Assembly (NCBI GenBank): GCA_020853995.1 | Contig: JADYXV010000231.1 | Span: forward strand, 1 to 15,471 | Direction of reading: 5' to 3' | DNA from: Novosphingobium sp. | GTDB lineage: Bacteria; Pseudomonadota; Alphaproteobacteria; Sphingomonadales; Sphingomonadaceae | Length of the DNA: 15,471 bases | Part shown: one piece after another, positions 13,378 through 15,471 of the stretch | How positions within the stretch are numbered: position 1 is the stretch's first letter | How the letters are laid out: every line of letters begins with the position of its first letter | Notes under the pieces: generated by a model | What the model was told of the DNA's origin: nothing | Database searches by the model: none | What the model saw: the letters and a program-made list of their open reading frames with translations, nothing else | Program-made: the position numbers and the translations under genes

Positions 13378-15392
13378 CAAAAAGCCACCGTCGCATTGGC
13401 GAGGACGGAGTAGAAGCGGCTAGCCTTGCCCTGTTGGGCAAACAGGTTGTCAAACCCTCGACCGGGTTCAAGCATCGCGCCTGACAAGCGGAACACGAGG
13501 TTTTGCGAAGCTTTGGGTCGCCATATCGCAGATACAGAAGCATCAAAGCCAATCCCGCGGGGGATCGAACCTTCGTTGCGCAGCACTTGCAGGACTTTGG
13601 TGTTTTCAAACCATAAGTGATTGATATTGGTCGATACGCGCAATTGCGGCGTCAGATCGAAATCTGTGCCCACCCCCAGCAGGATCGTGCCGGGGTTGGT
13701 GAAATTGGATTGCCCCTGCTCTTTGGAGGACCGCAGCGAATTGAGAATGCCGTTGCGGCCATTGACCGAAATCGCACGGCCTCCGCCTGCAAACGGGATC
13801 GTCTGTCGGATCCAGTAGCTGGTATCGGCCCCTGCAAACTGCGGGTTTTCAAATATTGCGTCAAAGCCGCCTTCGGTCTGATCGTAGGGGTCTTTATCAC
13901 CACTAGCCCACAGGCCGGACAAGCGGATACGGGTCCAGTCAATGTCATAGCTGAGTTCGGCTGCCGCCATGAAGGCCTTGATATTGGCGGGCTGGCTGGT
14001 CAGGAAGTTGTTCCGGTCCTTGCCCAGCGCGGCATAGACCTGCCCCGTCAGGTTGATCCGCCCGATCCGGCCATCTGCCGCATAGCCGAGGTACACCACA
14101 TCATATTCGCGCCCCCGCAAATCGCCCAGCAAGGCGGGACGCACGGGGAAGCCGTTGGTATCAACGTGAACATCGCTACGTTCGCGGTTCATGTTGTACG
14201 TTGCGGATATCTGGCTTGTGAGGCCGACGACCGGAAAATCCTGCCGATAGAGATTGGCCATCAGCACAAAATCATTGCGCGGTGACTGGCTCACATCGTT
14301 CAGGCCCGAATTGGTCTCTTTCTCCAAGCGCCAGAACGCCGCCAGATTGAACTGGAAGCGGTTGTTATCGCGGTTGCCGAACAGGCGGATGCCAAGCTGG
14401 TTGTCGTTGAACAGGAACCCGCGAAAATCAGACTGCATCGGCTGAATGCCCGCACGAACGCTGATGAAGTCGTAGCGTTTGGAATCATATTTGCCGATGT
14501 GATAATCAATGAAGGCTTCCTGCAAGCCAATGAACGCATCGGTGCGGCGTGTGCCCTTCGATGGTTCGACAAACAGCACGCGCCGTTCGGGCACTTGCAC
14601 ATGATTGATGTTGGCCGCCACGGCGATGCGGTATTCGATGGCAGGCGGTTTGAACGCGGTCATGCCCTTCAGCAGCGATACACTGGCGATGAAGGTTTGC
14701 GACAGGACAAGGCTGTTGCTGCGCCCGAATGTGTCAATGGCGTTGGGGTTGGCAGTGGTCTGGTTGCCGACCGGAATGGGGAAGCTGCGCGGTTCGACCA
14801 CCGTGTCGGACACGGCCCCTGCGATGATGAACCAGTCTACACCTTTCAGGAAACCGGGGCGTTTGCCCTTGGCCAGCGGCCTGTCACCTTTCAACAGGTT
14901 GTGATGGAACGGATCGGTTTGCGGATGGCAGACGAATTCCAGACGGGGGAACAGCGTGTAAAGTGACCGGTCTTTCTTGCCTGTCGCCGCGTCCGTTTTC
15001 GGGCAGAGCGAGGACATGATGCGCCAGCGATCCGGCACGCCGACATCAAGGCCCAGATCGCCCATCGGGCCTTCGCCATCATACTTGTCGTAAAAGGCCT
15101 CGGGCGGTGGCGCACCGACAGCGCCGGGGTTGTCTTGCTCCACCTTTTCAGGGAGCTGTTTGTTGAAACCGGGTCGGCGGCGACCGTCGATCAGTGCTTC
15201 ATCCGCTTCGGTTTCACCGCCGGGCAAAGCTTGCGCCGCAGCGTCAGATTGGGGCAAGGCTGCTTCTTGCGGTGCCAATGCGCCCGGGTCTTGCGCTTCG
15301 CCATCTACCAGCACATGAAACGGCATCATCGGCAATGGCAGCGTCTGGTTCATGCCGAATGCAGGCGCGATAAGGGCGATGACCTGCTGCAT
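13377..15392 (-). CDS. Outer-membrane beta-barrel protein, putative porin of a porin-cytochrome pair
   Basis: Protein of 671 residues. From about residue 180 it is dominated by alternating beta-strand patterns, such as YDFISVRAGIQPMQSDFRGF and NRFQFNLAAFWRLEKETN, and it ends in VAF, the C-terminal phenylalanine typical of barrels inserted by BAM. The first 120 residues are Pro/Ala/Asp-rich and probably periplasmic; two cysteines (130 and 155) flank a short segment before LLKGDRP. The pattern SVRAGIQ, SDFRGFLF, IRLFGN, TNSGLN recalls, from memory, an uncharacterised barrel family found beside multihaem cytochromes. The ATG at 15392 overlaps the preceding stop as TGATG; a TTG at 15407 would add MRGQV. 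The signal peptide is poor from either start. No haem motif is present. It may house or anchor the downstream cytochrome. Confidence 0.82.
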   Translation of the reverse strand: MQQVIALIAPAFGMNQTLPLPMMPFHVLVDGEAQDPGALAPQEAALPQSDAAAQALPGGETEADEALIDGRRRPGFNKQLPEKVEQDNPGAVGAPPPEAFYDKYDGEGPMGDLGLDVGVPDRWRIMSSLCPKTDAATGKKDRSLYTLFPRLEFVCHPQTDPFHHNLLKGDRPLAKGKRPGFLKGVDWFIIAGAVSDTVVEPRSFPIPVGNQTTANPNAIDTFGRSNSLVLSQTFIASVSLLKGMTAFKPPAIEYRIAVAANINHVQVPERRVLFVEPSKGTRRTDAFIGLQEAFIDYHIGKYDSKRYDFISVRAGIQPMQSDFRGFLFNDNQLGIRLFGNRDNNRFQFNLAAFWRLEKETNSGLNDVSQSPRNDFVLMANLYRQDFPVVGLTSQISATYNMNRERSDVHVDTNGFPVRPALLGDLRGREYDVVYLGYAADGRIGRINLTGQVYAALGKDRNNFLTSQPANIKAFMAAAELSYDIDWTRIRLSGLWASGDKDPYDQTEGGFDAIFENPQFAGADTSYWIRQTIPFAGGGRAISVNGRNGILNSLRSSKEQGQSNFTNPGTILLGVGTDFDLTPQLRVSTNINHLWFENTKVLQVLRNEGSIPRGIGFDASVSAIWRPKASQNLVFRLSGAMLEPGRGFDNLFAQQGKASRFYSVLANATVAF

Positions 15393-15469
15393 CACTTGCC
15401 CTCGCAAGCGTTCTGTTCAGAGGTATCAAGGAACGGCGCGAACGGGCAGTTCACATAGCGCAGCCTTAC
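15392..15469 (-). CDS. C-terminal end of an unidentified upstream gene
   Basis: The last 25 codons of a minus-strand frame entering from the right edge, ending in a TGA that overlaps the barrel gene's ATG as TGATG. The tail reads roughly RYVNCPFAPFLDTSEQNACEGK and has two cysteines 14 residues apart. The same overlap type joins the next two genes, so this is probably the preceding member of the operon. The fragment is too short to name; an exported protein with a disulfide is only a guess. Confidence 0.5.
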   Translation of the reverse strand, partial: VRLRYVNCPFAPFLDTSEQNACEGK

Positions 15470-15471
15470 AC

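Noticed and set aside
13617..14285. 222-residue open frame on the plus strand
   Set aside because: Antisense to the barrel gene; composition shows no fold or motif.
13377..15392. Naming the barrel MtrB
   Set aside because: It has no N-terminal CXXC and its strand motifs differ from what I know of MtrB, so only the general role is proposed.
8797..15471. Recent horizontal transfer of the cytochrome locus
   Set aside because: No integrase, transposase, repeat or tRNA border is seen, and base composition looks like that of the neighbours by eye.

Overview
The window looks like a chromosomal segment of an alphaproteobacterium, most likely of the order Sphingomonadales. The evidence is the gene order rpmF-plsX-fabH-ihfA-merR, the high-GC codon use and the character of the proteins. 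It is densely coded: no gap reaches 300 bases. The largest gap, 5941-6200 (260 bases), lies between divergent genes and holds only putative promoter signals. I saw no tRNA, rRNA, CRISPR array or insertion sequence.

Left part (1-2811, plus strand): the 3' part of a DinG/Rad3-type Fe-S DNA helicase, cut by the window edge, followed with a 4-base GTGA overlap by a SixA-like histidine phosphatase. Its stop codon interlocks with that of the convergent merR gene.

Conserved operon (2808-5940, minus strand): ribosomal protein L32 (rpmF), phosphate acyltransferase (plsX), beta-ketoacyl-ACP synthase III (fabH), integration host factor alpha (ihfA) and a MerR-family regulator. It joins ribosome production, the start of fatty-acid and phospholipid synthesis, and a nucleoid protein.

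Middle part (6201-8742): a MAPEG-family membrane protein (plus) and a glyoxalase-II-like metallo-beta-lactamase-fold hydrolase (minus) converge on a long stem-loop. Next comes a switch-like locus. An XRE-S24 (CI/LexA-like) repressor on the minus strand is divergent from a 62-residue Cro-sized HTH protein and a coupled 125-residue unknown protein on the plus strand. The 120-base gap between them holds two inverted repeats built from TCCTA/TAGGA half-sites, one overlapping the best rightward promoter.

Right part (8797-15471, minus strand): the most notable region. The end of an unidentified gene, a 671-residue outer-membrane beta-barrel protein and a 1526-residue decahaem c-type cytochrome with a C-terminal LVIVD-type beta-propeller follow one another with stop/start codons overlapping as TGATG. 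A barrel plus a large multihaem cytochrome is the layout of porin-cytochrome conduits that carry electrons across the outer membrane. Here the cytochrome is fused to a propeller, and its haem motifs are far more widely spaced than in MtrA. I think this is the best candidate for an undescribed system in the window. Its electron donor, acceptor and direction are unknown.
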